A DNA stretch of 64,000 bases from Treponema sp. (lineage in GTDB: Bacteria > Spirochaetota > Spirochaetia > Treponematales > Treponemataceae), in assembly GCA_016281495.1 (NCBI GenBank), contig JAEEIU010000012.1, positions 248,001-312,000 of the forward strand, given 5' to 3'. Of the stretch, positions 51,353-60,818 are shown piece after piece. The notes beneath the pieces were generated by a model that saw only the letters and a list, made by a program, of their open reading frames with translations, did no database searches and was not told the origin of the DNA. Each line of letters begins with the position of its first letter. Position 1 is the stretch's first letter. The position numbers and the translations under genes are program-made.

Positions 51353-53695
51353 ATGGACTTTATTTTCAAACACCCGAAAATCTATTTTGATATCGTCGCA
51401 TTGCTTTTCTCCCTTATAATTGTTGTCTTTACTATTATCAAATTCTATGAGACAGAAAGAAGCCATGGTTTTAAGGTCCTGCTTTTTGCGATTGTTTTGA
51501 CCAGCATTGTGGAAATCCTCCGCGTTTTTGCTGGAGATTTACCCGCCTCTCCGTTCTACAGCAGGATCAAGCAGCTGGCATATTCTGCAACCTTCATTTG
51601 CTCAACTTCCACGGCCTTTGCCTATATGCTCTATCTGGATACTTTCCGCACCTCACGCAACAAATTATATTCCGTATTCAGAACCATCAACTTTTTCATT
51701 TATTTGATTTTCATTGTCATAATGATATTGAACATGAGCACCGGTTGGGTTTGTACTTGCGGTTCCCATTATGATGCGGTCCAGGAACAGATGGTCACAG
51801 ACTGGATTCGCGGTTCCCTGTATATTCCTGTAGGTTATGGTATTCCGGGTTATTTCATGCTCTTTACGGTCCTGACGGTTATTTTCGGCATGAAAAACCA
51901 GTCAAAACGAATCCGTATGACGATTTTTTCTTCCATTTTTGTCATCCTGGCATCCATAATCATACAGCCGTTCTTACACGGAAGGCTTACGATTACATCT
52001 TACTTTGCCACACTTAGCCTTTACATCTGGTATTTCGCCATAGAAAATTCCGACTATCAGCGTCTTGTAGAAAGCACCAAAGCCCTCATCGAGACAGAAC
52101 AGCAGGCAATACTGGCAAGCAAGGCAAAAAGTGCATTTTTGGCAAACATGTCCCACGAGATCCGCACCCCGCTGAATGCCATCCTGGGTCTTGATGAGAT
52201 GATCCTGAACTCACAGGAGAAAACCGAGATAGATGAATATGCCCGGAACATTCAAAACTCCGGAAAATCACTCCTGTCCATCATAAACGACATCCTTGAT
52301 TTTTCCAAAATTGAATCCGGCAAGCTTGAATTGGTCCAGACACCATACCATCTTGCATCTGTACTCCATGACATAAACCTCATGATGAACCTTAAGGCCT
52401 CCCGAAAAGGCCTCGCTTATAAAACGGACATCGACGGAAACATTCTGGAAAACCTCTACGGTGATGAAGTAAGGCTAAGGCAGATAATCACAAACCTGTT
52501 GAACAACGCAATCAAATACACCCAGCAGGGCTCCGTGTCCCTTACAATCCGCGGCTATACGGAAGGCAACACGATGAATCTTGTTGTGGCAGTCAAGGAT
52601 ACGGGCATCGGCATAAAGAAACAGGATCTGGGAAACATTTTTGCACGCTACCGTAGAATTGATGAAGAGAAAAACAAGAACATAGAGGGCTCAGGTCTGG
52701 GACTTGCCATTGTGCAAAGCCTCCTGAAACTGATGGAAGGAACCATAGAGGTAGAAAGCACTTATGGCGAAGGTTCAACCTTTACCGTTGTCATTCCACA
52801 GGAGATTTACGGCAACAGTACGATCAGCTCATACAAAGCGGCCACAACACAAAAAATGGAGAAATCCATAGAAGACCTCTATATCGCACCAGAGGCAAGG
52901 GTTCTTGTAGTTGACGACAACAATGTCAATCTTGTTGTTGCAAAAGGCTTCCTCAAACGCACGCAGGCAAAGGTAACAACATGTGACAGTGGGAAAGAAT
53001 GCCTTGAATTGATGAAGCAAACCAAATATGACATCATCTTCCTTGACCACATGATGCCGGAAATGGATGGTGTAGAAACCCTGCACCGCTCCCAGTCCAT
53101 GCTCGGCAACCTGAACCGCTTTACCCCGATAATCGCCCTTACCGCAAACGCAATCTCCGGCATGAGGGAAAAATACCTTGATTTGGGATTTACCGATTAC
53201 ATAAGCAAGCCTATCGACAGCCACCATTTTTACGAGGTGTTCTACCATTCAATTCCACAGAACATAATTGAACCCAAGCCCATGTCGGAAGAAAGCAGTA
53301 CAAATACAGAAACAAATCACAAAGAGCTTAAGGGAGAATCTGTAAATATAAATCAGGAATCCGGAATCAACCTGTGCGGAGGTGACAGGGAACTTTATCT
53401 GAACACGGTCAAGACTTTCTGTCAGGAAAAACCGGATCTACAGAAAAAGCTTGTTCAATTCCTGATGGCCGAAAACTGGTATGATTATCAGATTATCGTG
53501 CATTCACTTAAATCAAACGGGCTTTTAATCGGCAGCAAGGAGTTTTCAGAACTGGCCGCTCAACTTGAATCTGCGTGCAAGAATATACAGTCCAAGTCTG
53601 ATGTTGAAAAACAAATTCAATTCATCGAAGGCAATCATGGAACTTTCATGCAGATGTATGATAATCTGGCTGATCTCGCCTCTAAGATTTCATAG
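51353..53695 (+). CDS. Hybrid histidine kinase 1 (7TM-HisKA-HATPase-REC-Hpt)
   Basis: About seven transmembrane helices (10-228) form a membrane sensor without a large periplasmic domain. HisKA follows (NMSHEIRTPLNAILG, His-268), then an intact HATPase (NLLNNAIKYT, DTGIGI, GSGLGLAI), a receiver (VLVVDDNNVN ... FLDHMMPEMDG) and a C-terminal Hpt (IIVHSLKSNG). A full phosphorelay is therefore in one chain. It is the longest of four tandem paralogues and the only one with its own Hpt. The ribosome site before ATG 51353 is weak. Confidence 0.92.
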   Translation: MDFIFKHPKIYFDIVALLFSLIIVVFTIIKFYETERSHGFKVLLFAIVLTSIVEILRVFAGDLPASPFYSRIKQLAYSATFICSTSTAFAYMLYLDTFRTSRNKLYSVFRTINFFIYLIFIVIMILNMSTGWVCTCGSHYDAVQEQMVTDWIRGSLYIPVGYGIPGYFMLFTVLTVIFGMKNQSKRIRMTIFSSIFVILASIIIQPFLHGRLTITSYFATLSLYIWYFAIENSDYQRLVESTKALIETEQQAILASKAKSAFLANMSHEIRTPLNAILGLDEMILNSQEKTEIDEYARNIQNSGKSLLSIINDILDFSKIESGKLELVQTPYHLASVLHDINLMMNLKASRKGLAYKTDIDGNILENLYGDEVRLRQIITNLLNNAIKYTQQGSVSLTIRGYTEGNTMNLVVAVKDTGIGIKKQDLGNIFARYRRIDEEKNKNIEGSGLGLAIVQSLLKLMEGTIEVESTYGEGSTFTVVIPQEIYGNSTISSYKAATTQKMEKSIEDLYIAPEARVLVVDDNNVNLVVAKGFLKRTQAKVTTCDSGKECLELMKQTKYDIIFLDHMMPEMDGVETLHRSQSMLGNLNRFTPIIALTANAISGMREKYLDLGFTDYISKPIDSHHFYEVFYHSIPQNIIEPKPMSEESSTNTETNHKELKGESVNINQESGINLCGGDRELYLNTVKTFCQEKPDLQKKLVQFLMAENWYDYQIIVHSLKSNGLLIGSKEFSELAAQLESACKNIQSKSDVEKQIQFIEGNHGTFMQMYDNLADLASKIS

Positions 53696-53713
53696 ACGAC
53701 AGAGGTGTAGAAG

Positions 53714-55654
53714 ATGAACGATATGTTTGCCCAACCAGAAGTCTTATTCAATTTGGCCGCCTTTATAATGGACCTTCTCCTTCTTTTCTTTTTGCTTTCC
53801 AAACCGGCCAATGTCAAACAGCTCAAGGATTTCCGACTGCTTGGAATAACGATAACTGTCAGTGCCCTGATGGGTATTTTAAGGTATCTTGTTGTCTTTA
53901 TACCATTTAACCCCGTGGTTCATTATCTGAGGGTTGGGGTCTGTTCCCTTGCTTTGTTTCTTGTAGAAGCGATTCCATTTTTATATGCGGTTTATCTTGA
54001 CAGCTATGTGAATGCCCAGGGCAAAATAAAAAAACGCCTGCGTATTGTCCATCATATACTCTTTTATTTTTTTGCCGCCATGATGCTGTTGAACCTCAAG
54101 TTTGAGCTTGTAATTGGTTTTGATGAGACATTTTTAATCTGGGAAAAAGGCCCCTTATATCTTGTCTGTGAGCTGCTCCCCCTTTATTATGCCATCTTCA
54201 TTATTATTTCCGTTGTACGTGATTTACGCTACATGAAGCGCTATGTATACATCACAATGAGCTATGCGGTTTTCCTTCCGTTTCTGTTCCTGATTCTACA
54301 GATTCTGGGATTAATTCCTGGCGCCGTTGTTTCTGTTGGTATTTCAATCGGAATGTACATCTGGTATTTCGCCGTAGAAAATGCAGACCACCGTTCCCTG
54401 TACGAATCCCGCAAGGCACTTGAAGAGGCAAAGAAGCTGGCATCTGATGCAAGCAAGGCAAAGAGCATTTTTCTTGCAAACATGTCCCACGAAATACGCA
54501 CGCCGATGAATGCAGTCCTTGGCCTTGATGAAATGATACTTCACACCGACAATATGGATGAAGTAAAAAAATATGCCACCACAATCAAGTCCTCCAGCAA
54601 ACTTCTTCTGGACATAGTAAGCAACATCCTTGATTTTTCCAAGCTTGAATCCGGCAAGATGGAATTGATGGAAGAAGAATATCATTTTGGACGGCTTCTT
54701 GAACAGGCGTGTACAAAAGGCGAAGTCGAATCAAAAGAAAACGGAATTGAATTCAAGAGCGAAATTGACCAGGACATACCTGATTTGCTTTATGGTGCCA
54801 GAGACCACTTTTTGCGCATTATCGAAACGCTTGTTGATGTTGGGTTCAAGAATACAAAGAAGGGAAGCGTCACGCTTAGCGTTCAACAAAAACACCATGA
54901 TGCCCCGGATGACGACACGGTACACCTTTGGATTCAGGTAAAGGATACAGGAATGGGCCTCCCGGAACGGGCATTGTCCGAGGCATTCGACAGCTTTGAA
55001 AAACTTGAGGAAGATTCACTTAACGAGGTTGAAGGTACAGGTCTAAAGCTTGCAGTCGTAAAACATCTTGTGGACTTGATGAACGGCTCAATTTCAATAG
55101 ACAGTGTTATTGGAGTAGGTTCAACTTTCTCCCTGATCATGACCCAAAAGAAACTCGGCAAGACAACCATCGGAGAACAAAAGGAAATAAACAAGGCAAG
55201 TACCAAACCCCAGGTCGCACACAGTTCATATTGCGCACCTGACGCAAAGGTTCTTGTGGTGGATGACAACAACGTCAACCTGATTGTAGTAACCGGACTC
55301 CTTAAACCGACACGCGCCCAGGTAACCACTTGCGAAAGCGGAGCGGCCTGTCTTGAAATGATAAAAAAGACCCGCTATGACATTGTTTTCCTTGACCAAC
55401 TGATGCCTGACATGGACGGAATAGAAACACTTCAAAAGGCAAAGACTCTTCCGGGAAACCTTAACCGCTACACTCCTTTTATTGCCCTTACTGCAAATTC
55501 AGGACCGGGATTAAAGGAGCGCTTTATTCAGGACGGATTTACAGATTATGTTCCAAAACCAATAGATCCATCGCTTTTATATGAGGTTTTCTTTAAGAAC
55601 ATCTCACATGAACTGGTTCACGAGATTCCAGAAGAAGGGGGTAACAATGCTTGA
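53714..55654 (+). CDS. Hybrid histidine kinase 2 with degenerate ATPase domain
   Basis: Same 7TM-HisKA-HATPase-REC order, without Hpt. The phospho-acceptor remains (NMSHEIRTPMNAVLG, His-259) and so does the receiver Asp (FLDQLMPDMDG). The ATP-binding domain has decayed: the N-box reads ETLVDVGFKNT (372-381) instead of NLLNNAIKYT, and the G2 box GTGLKLAV instead of GTGLGLAI. It probably cannot bind ATP and must be phosphorylated by a partner, perhaps a neighbouring paralogue, or acts as a phosphate sink. Confidence 0.88.
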   Translation: MNDMFAQPEVLFNLAAFIMDLLLLFFLLSKPANVKQLKDFRLLGITITVSALMGILRYLVVFIPFNPVVHYLRVGVCSLALFLVEAIPFLYAVYLDSYVNAQGKIKKRLRIVHHILFYFFAAMMLLNLKFELVIGFDETFLIWEKGPLYLVCELLPLYYAIFIIISVVRDLRYMKRYVYITMSYAVFLPFLFLILQILGLIPGAVVSVGISIGMYIWYFAVENADHRSLYESRKALEEAKKLASDASKAKSIFLANMSHEIRTPMNAVLGLDEMILHTDNMDEVKKYATTIKSSSKLLLDIVSNILDFSKLESGKMELMEEEYHFGRLLEQACTKGEVESKENGIEFKSEIDQDIPDLLYGARDHFLRIIETLVDVGFKNTKKGSVTLSVQQKHHDAPDDDTVHLWIQVKDTGMGLPERALSEAFDSFEKLEEDSLNEVEGTGLKLAVVKHLVDLMNGSISIDSVIGVGSTFSLIMTQKKLGKTTIGEQKEINKASTKPQVAHSSYCAPDAKVLVVDDNNVNLIVVTGLLKPTRAQVTTCESGAACLEMIKKTRYDIVFLDQLMPDMDGIETLQKAKTLPGNLNRYTPFIALTANSGPGLKERFIQDGFTDYVPKPIDPSLLYEVFFKNISHELVHEIPEEGGNNA

Positions 55655-57566
55655 TACAATCATTAACATACCCAAGATCCATTTCGGACTGGCAGGCCTG
55701 ACTTTTGACATCCTCTTGGTATCGTTTCTTATATTAAAGCAGCACAAGGGCATGCGCTTCAAGCAGTTTTCATTCCTGCTTTTTATCATCACTGCCGCCA
55801 CTTTCCTGGAAATACTCCGCCGCATAATGTCCATGGCACCGTATTCTCCAAGAACCCTTTTCATGCTGAACGTATTCCATTCCTTTGTTTACATTACTTC
55901 TTCCGGCATGGCTTACGGTTATTACCTTTACATGAGCCGCTTTGTGGAGACCAAAGAACGCCTGATAAGAATCCTTACCATCTTCAACACGATAGTTTAT
56001 ATCTCTTACGCAATAATGATGATTGTAAACATCTACACAGGAATTATCAGCTGGTATCCTAATCCCGACATGCAGTGGGTTCCGGGACCGTTCTATAAAA
56101 CCCTGGGTTATGGATGTCCCCTCCTGTTCATCATGACAAACCTGATCATTCTTTTTACGAATATAAAAACACTTCCCCGCAGAGTTTTCTTTACCCTGCT
56201 TCTAACGGTCATAATCTCCAGCCTGGGAATAATCCTTCAGTCAGCGGCAAACGGAAGCATAATGCTCACCACTTTCTCTGGGACAATCGGTGTGTATCTG
56301 TGTTATTTTGCGGTTGAAAACTACGACTATGACAACCTTCTTTCCATGACCAAGGAACTGGAGCTTGCAAAGATAAGGGCACAGGAATCAAGCCTTGCAA
56401 AATCTTCTTTCCTTGCAAACATGTCACACGAAATCCGAACTCCTATGAATGCGGTTCTGGGCCTTGATGAAATGATCCTGAACACTGATGACCCGGTTAA
56501 AATCAAGGAATACGCAGAAAACATTCAGACTTCGGGCCGTTCCCTGCTTGCAATCATCAACGACATCCTTGACTTCTCCAGAATTGAATCAGGTAAAATG
56601 GAGCTTGTTGAAACCGACTATCATCTTACAAAAATGCTGGACGACATGAACCTTCAGTTCAGGATAAAGGCAGAAAAGCAGGGCCTTGAATACAAAACCG
56701 ACATTAACGAAAACATTTGTGAACAGCTGCATGGAGATGATGTACGTGTAAGGCAGATAATCACAAACATCATGAACAATGCCATAAAATACACAAAATC
56801 AGGTTATGTAAAAATCATTGTAAAGGGCACAACCCAGGGAGACATCCTTACCCTCCATGTTACAGTAGAAGATTCCGGCATTGGCATCAAGGAAGAAAAC
56901 ATTCCGCATCTTTTCCAGAGTTTTGAACGCTTTGATGAGATGAAAAACCACACGATAGAAGGAACCGGTCTTGGTCTTGCCATCGTAAAGCGCCTCCTTG
57001 ATTTGATGAACGGCTCAGTAGAGGTAAAGAGCGTTTATGGACAGGGCTCCTCATTTACCATCCACATTCCGCAGCATATTACCGGTCCCATGACCATAAC
57101 CGATTACAGGCAGTCCCTTAAAACCACATCCAATGAATCCATCAATCTTACTCTTTCCGCACCAGAGGCAGAAGTTCTTATCGTAGATGACAACAGGATG
57201 AATCTTATGGTGGCAAAAGGCCTGATGGAACGGACTAAGGCCAAAGTAACCACGGCAACCAGCGGACTTGAATGCCTTGACCTCATGACAAAAACACGGT
57301 ATGACATCATCTTCCTTGACCACATGATGCCAGACCTAGATGGAATAGGAACACTCAAAAGGTCACAGATACTTCACGGAAACCTTAACCGCTTTACGCC
57401 AATCATTGCACTCACAGCCAACGCAATGTCAGGCATGCGCGAGGAATACCTTAAGCTGGGATTCACTGATTACATAAGCAAGCCCATAGAAAGTGATCGT
57501 CTTTATGATTTGTTCTACAATACTATTTCTAAAGAGAAAATAGTCAAAATTGAGCCTGGAGAGTAA
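55647..57566 (+). CDS. Hybrid histidine kinase 3 (7TM-HisKA-HATPase-REC)
   Basis: The ATG at 55647 overlaps the previous stop by 8 bases and has a GGGGG-rich ribosome site; an in-frame start at 55581 lies deep in the previous gene. Kinase motifs are intact (NMSHEIRTPMNAVLG, NIMNNAIKYT, DSGIGI, GTGLGLAI), with a receiver at the end (VLIVDDNRMN, FLDHMMPDLDG). 639 residues, no Hpt. Confidence 0.92.
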   Translation: MLDTIINIPKIHFGLAGLTFDILLVSFLILKQHKGMRFKQFSFLLFIITAATFLEILRRIMSMAPYSPRTLFMLNVFHSFVYITSSGMAYGYYLYMSRFVETKERLIRILTIFNTIVYISYAIMMIVNIYTGIISWYPNPDMQWVPGPFYKTLGYGCPLLFIMTNLIILFTNIKTLPRRVFFTLLLTVIISSLGIILQSAANGSIMLTTFSGTIGVYLCYFAVENYDYDNLLSMTKELELAKIRAQESSLAKSSFLANMSHEIRTPMNAVLGLDEMILNTDDPVKIKEYAENIQTSGRSLLAIINDILDFSRIESGKMELVETDYHLTKMLDDMNLQFRIKAEKQGLEYKTDINENICEQLHGDDVRVRQIITNIMNNAIKYTKSGYVKIIVKGTTQGDILTLHVTVEDSGIGIKEENIPHLFQSFERFDEMKNHTIEGTGLGLAIVKRLLDLMNGSVEVKSVYGQGSSFTIHIPQHITGPMTITDYRQSLKTTSNESINLTLSAPEAEVLIVDDNRMNLMVAKGLMERTKAKVTTATSGLECLDLMTKTRYDIIFLDHMMPDLDGIGTLKRSQILHGNLNRFTPIIALTANAMSGMREEYLKLGFTDYISKPIESDRLYDLFYNTISKEKIVKIEPGE

Positions 57567-59483
57567 ATGGAACTATTTTTAAGCGAACCAAAAGTATATT
57601 TCTGCGTCGCGTCTTTCTTTATGGCTTTGGTAGTATTATGCTTTTCATGTTTCCGCTCATCATTTAAAAAATCAAACAAACTGTTCATTCTCTTTTTAAT
57701 CAGCATTATCATCGCAGATATAGCTGAGACAACAAGAACATTGTCATACCACTTTCCCTATGCTCCTGATTCAACCTACTTTTTCCCAAGATTCATACAG
57801 TCGCTGAACTTCATCACTTCAACTTTCATGCTTCTTACAGGCACGCTGTATGTGAACAGCCTTATAGAAAAACCAAACAAGTTCTCCAGGGCATTCGTGA
57901 TCATCAATGTCTCCCTCTTTATCGTCTATACAATATTCTGCATCTTGAACATAAAGCTCGGATGGATTGTAAGCTATGACCCAAACATACGCAAATATGA
58001 CCTTGTGCGTGGGCCACTGTACAGTTATGTCGGTTATTCCGTCCCGGTATCCATGATTATCATGATAATTGTGGTTTTCATAAAGAACATAAACTATTAT
58101 CCCAAGCAGACAAAGGTGACCATAGTCTGTGCCCTCTTTTCCTGCAGCATCTTTATGCTTCTCCAGCCATTTGTAGCAAAGTATGTTACGATTGTTCCGT
58201 TTGGAGTAACGGTAAGCATTTTTATATGGTATCTTGCCATAGAAAACGGCGACTATAAGAACCTTCAGAAAACAATTGGCAAACTCACTGTGGCACAACA
58301 GGAGGCCTTGGAGGCAAACAGGGCAAAGAACGCATTTCTTGCAAACATGTCCCACGAAATCCGCACGCCCCTTAATGTCATACTGGGACTGGGCGAGATG
58401 ATTCAAAATTCCAACAGCCAAAAGGAAATCCATGATTATGCAACTGACATGTACGACTCTGGCAAAAACCTGCTTTCCGTAATCAACAATATCCTCGATT
58501 ATTCCAAGCTTGAATTCGGCAAACTTGAGATAATTGAAGCTGAATATCACCTTTGGGATTTTTTGGAAAACATCAAGGCTGAGTTTTTACCTCTTGCAAA
58601 GGAAAAGAATCTGGATTTTGTCATAGAAGTTGATGAAAACCTGTCCGACTATCTTTACGGAGATTCCTATCATTTAACCCAGATCCTGCATAACCTCATA
58701 TCAAACTCCATCAAATACACATCAAAAGGATCTATAAACCTTTGCGTCAAGGGAACAGAGGACAACTCAAAAGCCCATCTGATTTTTGACGTTATAGATA
58801 CCGGCGACGGCATCAGGGACGAGGACCTGCCACAGCTTTTCCATGGCTTCCAGCATCTGGACAAAATACAAAGGAGCAGCATACAGGGAGGAACTGGCCT
58901 TGGACTTGCCATATGTCATAAGCTTATTTGTCTTTTGGGTGGTTCAATTGCATTCAAGACAAAAGAGAATGTCGGATCAAAATTCTCCGTTCATATTAAT
59001 CAAAAAATCATAGCTGAAGGTACCGTTAAAGACCGTAAAATCCATACCTTGAATCAGGCCGAGGAAATAGCGGAGCATTTAAGCGCCCCGAACTGCAATG
59101 TCCTTATAGTGGACGACAACAGCATGAACCTTGTGGTTGCCAGTGGATTGCTCAAAAAGACGGAGGCAAAAATCCATACTTGCGAAAGCGGAAGAACCTG
59201 CCTCGAGTTGATGAAAAAAGAAAAGTATGACATAATATTCATGGACCATTTCATGCCAGATATGGATGGAGTTGAAACATACAAGCAATCCAAGGAAATG
59301 CCGGGCAACTTGAATCTTTCCACACCGGTTGTGATTCTTACGGCAAACTATTCTCCCAAACTGCATGAATATTATTCTGGTGAGGGATTTGCAGACTATA
59401 TTTATAAACCCATAGACCGTGACAGGCTTTATGAGGTTTTCTTTCGCACAATACCAAAAGAGTTAATCATAAAGAATAATTAA
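57567..59483 (+). CDS. Hybrid histidine kinase 4 (7TM-HisKA-HATPase-REC)
   Basis: Starts at the base after the previous stop codon. NMSHEIRTPLNVILG, NLISNSIKYT, DTGDGI, GTGLGLAI and VLIVDDNSMN ... FMDHFMPDMDG are all present, so it should be active. 638 residues. It lacks an Hpt, which the next gene supplies. Confidence 0.92.
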   Translation: MELFLSEPKVYFCVASFFMALVVLCFSCFRSSFKKSNKLFILFLISIIIADIAETTRTLSYHFPYAPDSTYFFPRFIQSLNFITSTFMLLTGTLYVNSLIEKPNKFSRAFVIINVSLFIVYTIFCILNIKLGWIVSYDPNIRKYDLVRGPLYSYVGYSVPVSMIIMIIVVFIKNINYYPKQTKVTIVCALFSCSIFMLLQPFVAKYVTIVPFGVTVSIFIWYLAIENGDYKNLQKTIGKLTVAQQEALEANRAKNAFLANMSHEIRTPLNVILGLGEMIQNSNSQKEIHDYATDMYDSGKNLLSVINNILDYSKLEFGKLEIIEAEYHLWDFLENIKAEFLPLAKEKNLDFVIEVDENLSDYLYGDSYHLTQILHNLISNSIKYTSKGSINLCVKGTEDNSKAHLIFDVIDTGDGIRDEDLPQLFHGFQHLDKIQRSSIQGGTGLGLAICHKLICLLGGSIAFKTKENVGSKFSVHINQKIIAEGTVKDRKIHTLNQAEEIAEHLSAPNCNVLIVDDNSMNLVVASGLLKKTEAKIHTCESGRTCLELMKKEKYDIIFMDHFMPDMDGVETYKQSKEMPGNLNLSTPVVILTANYSPKLHEYYSGEGFADYIYKPIDRDRLYEVFFRTIPKELIIKNN

Positions 59484-59493
59484 GGAGGGCCGT

Positions 59494-59856
59494 ATGCCAG
59501 ATATCGAAATCAATCAAGAAAGTGCCTTAGTTTATTCAGGTGGAGATAAAGGTCTTTATCTTACCATACTTGACGTGTTCAGACAGGAAAAGGATGACAA
59601 CAAGCAGAAGCTGAATGCATTTCTTCAGGCCGAAGACTGGAACAATTACGAGATTATCGTTCATGCCCTCAAGGGAAATGCCCTGATGGTGGGATGCACT
59701 GCTTTTTCGGAATTATCAAAATCCCTGGAATTTGCATGTAAGGATATCATGGCTGGAAACGAGGTTGAACAGAAGATTCAGTACGTAAAGACAACTCACC
59801 CTCAATACTTGGATTTCTATGATGCCCTTGCAGAAAAAACCAAAGGAATCTCCTGA
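59494..59856 (+). CDS. Stand-alone Hpt phosphotransfer protein
   Basis: 120 residues with the Hpt motif IIVHALKGNA (His-57). It resembles the Hpt tail of kinase 1 (IIVHSLKSNG), including the preceding INQESGxxxxGGDxxLYL stretch, so it probably split from or gave rise to that tail. It would take phosphate from the receivers of kinases 2-4. AAGGAGG upstream. No output regulator is adjacent. Confidence 0.9.
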   Translation: MPDIEINQESALVYSGGDKGLYLTILDVFRQEKDDNKQKLNAFLQAEDWNNYEIIVHALKGNALMVGCTAFSELSKSLEFACKDIMAGNEVEQKIQYVKTTHPQYLDFYDALAEKTKGIS

Positions 59857-60649
59857 TCCATATTTTCTTAAAATTGACAGAATCCTCATTCAATACGGAA
59901 AAAGCACACACCGCTCAGTAAGGCGCATGCTGCTTAACAGAAGCGTAATCTTGAATGGGGAAATCGTCACAAGCGCATCACAGCTGGTAGACACAAGGAA
60001 TGACCGCCTTTTTATAAACGGAGAACAGGTCCCACTTACACCCCACATCTACCTGATGCTCAACAAAAAACAGGACACCGTATGCTCTACCGTCTCCGGC
60101 ATGCTTCACACAAGCGTACTGGAGCAATTTCCCCCACAGATGCTGAATCCGCCCAATCTTCCTCCGCTGCATCTTGTAGGACGTTTGGATGCCGACACCG
60201 AGGGCCTTTTGCTTTTGACCACCGACGGACATTTCTCTCACTTTTTAACCGACCCGGAAAAACACATACCCAAGACCTATCTTGTCTACCTTAGGGATTA
60301 TGTTCCGCCAGAGGAAAGGGAACGCTACATAAAGGAGTTTCAGCAGGGAGTCACAGTTCCACCCGCCACAAAAAGCCCCTCCTTTACGACAAAGCCTGCA
60401 GAGTTAGAGTGGATAGAAGACGACGGCAAATACTGCACGATAACAGGAGATGACTTTACCACATGCACGGTAACCATCACAGAGGGTAAATTCCATCAGG
60501 TAAAGCGAATGTTCCTTGCCATGGGAAACGAGGTCATTTTCTTAAAACGCATTGCTATGGGAAACCTTTATCTTGACGAAAACCTGCTGCCCGGACAATA
60601 CCGCCCCTTGAGCGACCAGGAATTATCTGAATTACAGGGAATGGTTTAA
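59819..60649 (+). CDS. RsuA-family pseudouridine synthase
   Basis: An N-terminal S4 RNA-binding domain (RILIQYGKSTHRSVRRMLLNRSVILNGEIV) and a synthase domain with LVGRLDADTEGLLLLT (catalytic Asp) and TEGKFHQVKRMF place it in the RsuA/RluB/E/F group acting on rRNA. The start overlaps the Hpt gene by 38 bases with no clear ribosome site, so the exact start (59819 or 59822) is uncertain. Confidence 0.9.
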   Translation: MMPLQKKPKESPDPYFLKIDRILIQYGKSTHRSVRRMLLNRSVILNGEIVTSASQLVDTRNDRLFINGEQVPLTPHIYLMLNKKQDTVCSTVSGMLHTSVLEQFPPQMLNPPNLPPLHLVGRLDADTEGLLLLTTDGHFSHFLTDPEKHIPKTYLVYLRDYVPPEERERYIKEFQQGVTVPPATKSPSFTTKPAELEWIEDDGKYCTITGDDFTTCTVTITEGKFHQVKRMFLAMGNEVIFLKRIAMGNLYLDENLLPGQYRPLSDQELSELQGMV

Positions 60650-60749
60650 AAAACAAAAGCGGCCGCTCAGGCCGCCTGTAATCCATCCGATAAACGGAGG
60701 AGAAATGAATTGCCCCAATCAGGCAGGAGCCCGCCAAGCATTACTGCTT
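60646..60749 (-). ncRNA. Candidate small RNA 1 with anti-Shine-Dalgarno segment
   Basis: A strong promoter (60756-60784) and a terminator define a transcript of about 100 bases. It begins with hairpin AAGCA-GTAA-TGCTT (60749-60736), then a GGCGGG/CCTGCC-type hairpin (60735-60722), an unstructured UUUCUCCUCC (60705-60696), a small CCG/CGG hairpin, and terminator GCGGCC-TGAGC-GGCCGC (60675-60659 on plus) with U4 and U6 runs split by one G. No coding frame is visible on this strand. The pyrimidine stretch could pair with ribosome sites of target mRNAs. On the plus strand the same bases read as GGAGGAGA before an ATG, an alternative I find less likely. Confidence 0.6.
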
Positions 60750-60755
60750 AACTAT

Positions 60756-60784
60756 AATATACCACCACTTTTACATGCTGTCAA
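60756..60784 (-). promoter_or_regulatory. Promoter of candidate small RNA 1
   Basis: Minus strand TTGACA (60784-60779), 17-base spacer, TATATT (60761-60756). It lies just past the mtnN stop codon on the same strand. Confidence 0.7.
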
Positions 60785-60818
60785 ATTTTTTTTTTATTTT
60801 TTCTTGAATTTTTTTTCA

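Noticed and set aside
60646..60749. Small SRP (4.5S) RNA
   Set aside because: Size and promoter fit, but the conserved GGAAGCAG-type loop of SRP RNA is absent on both strands.
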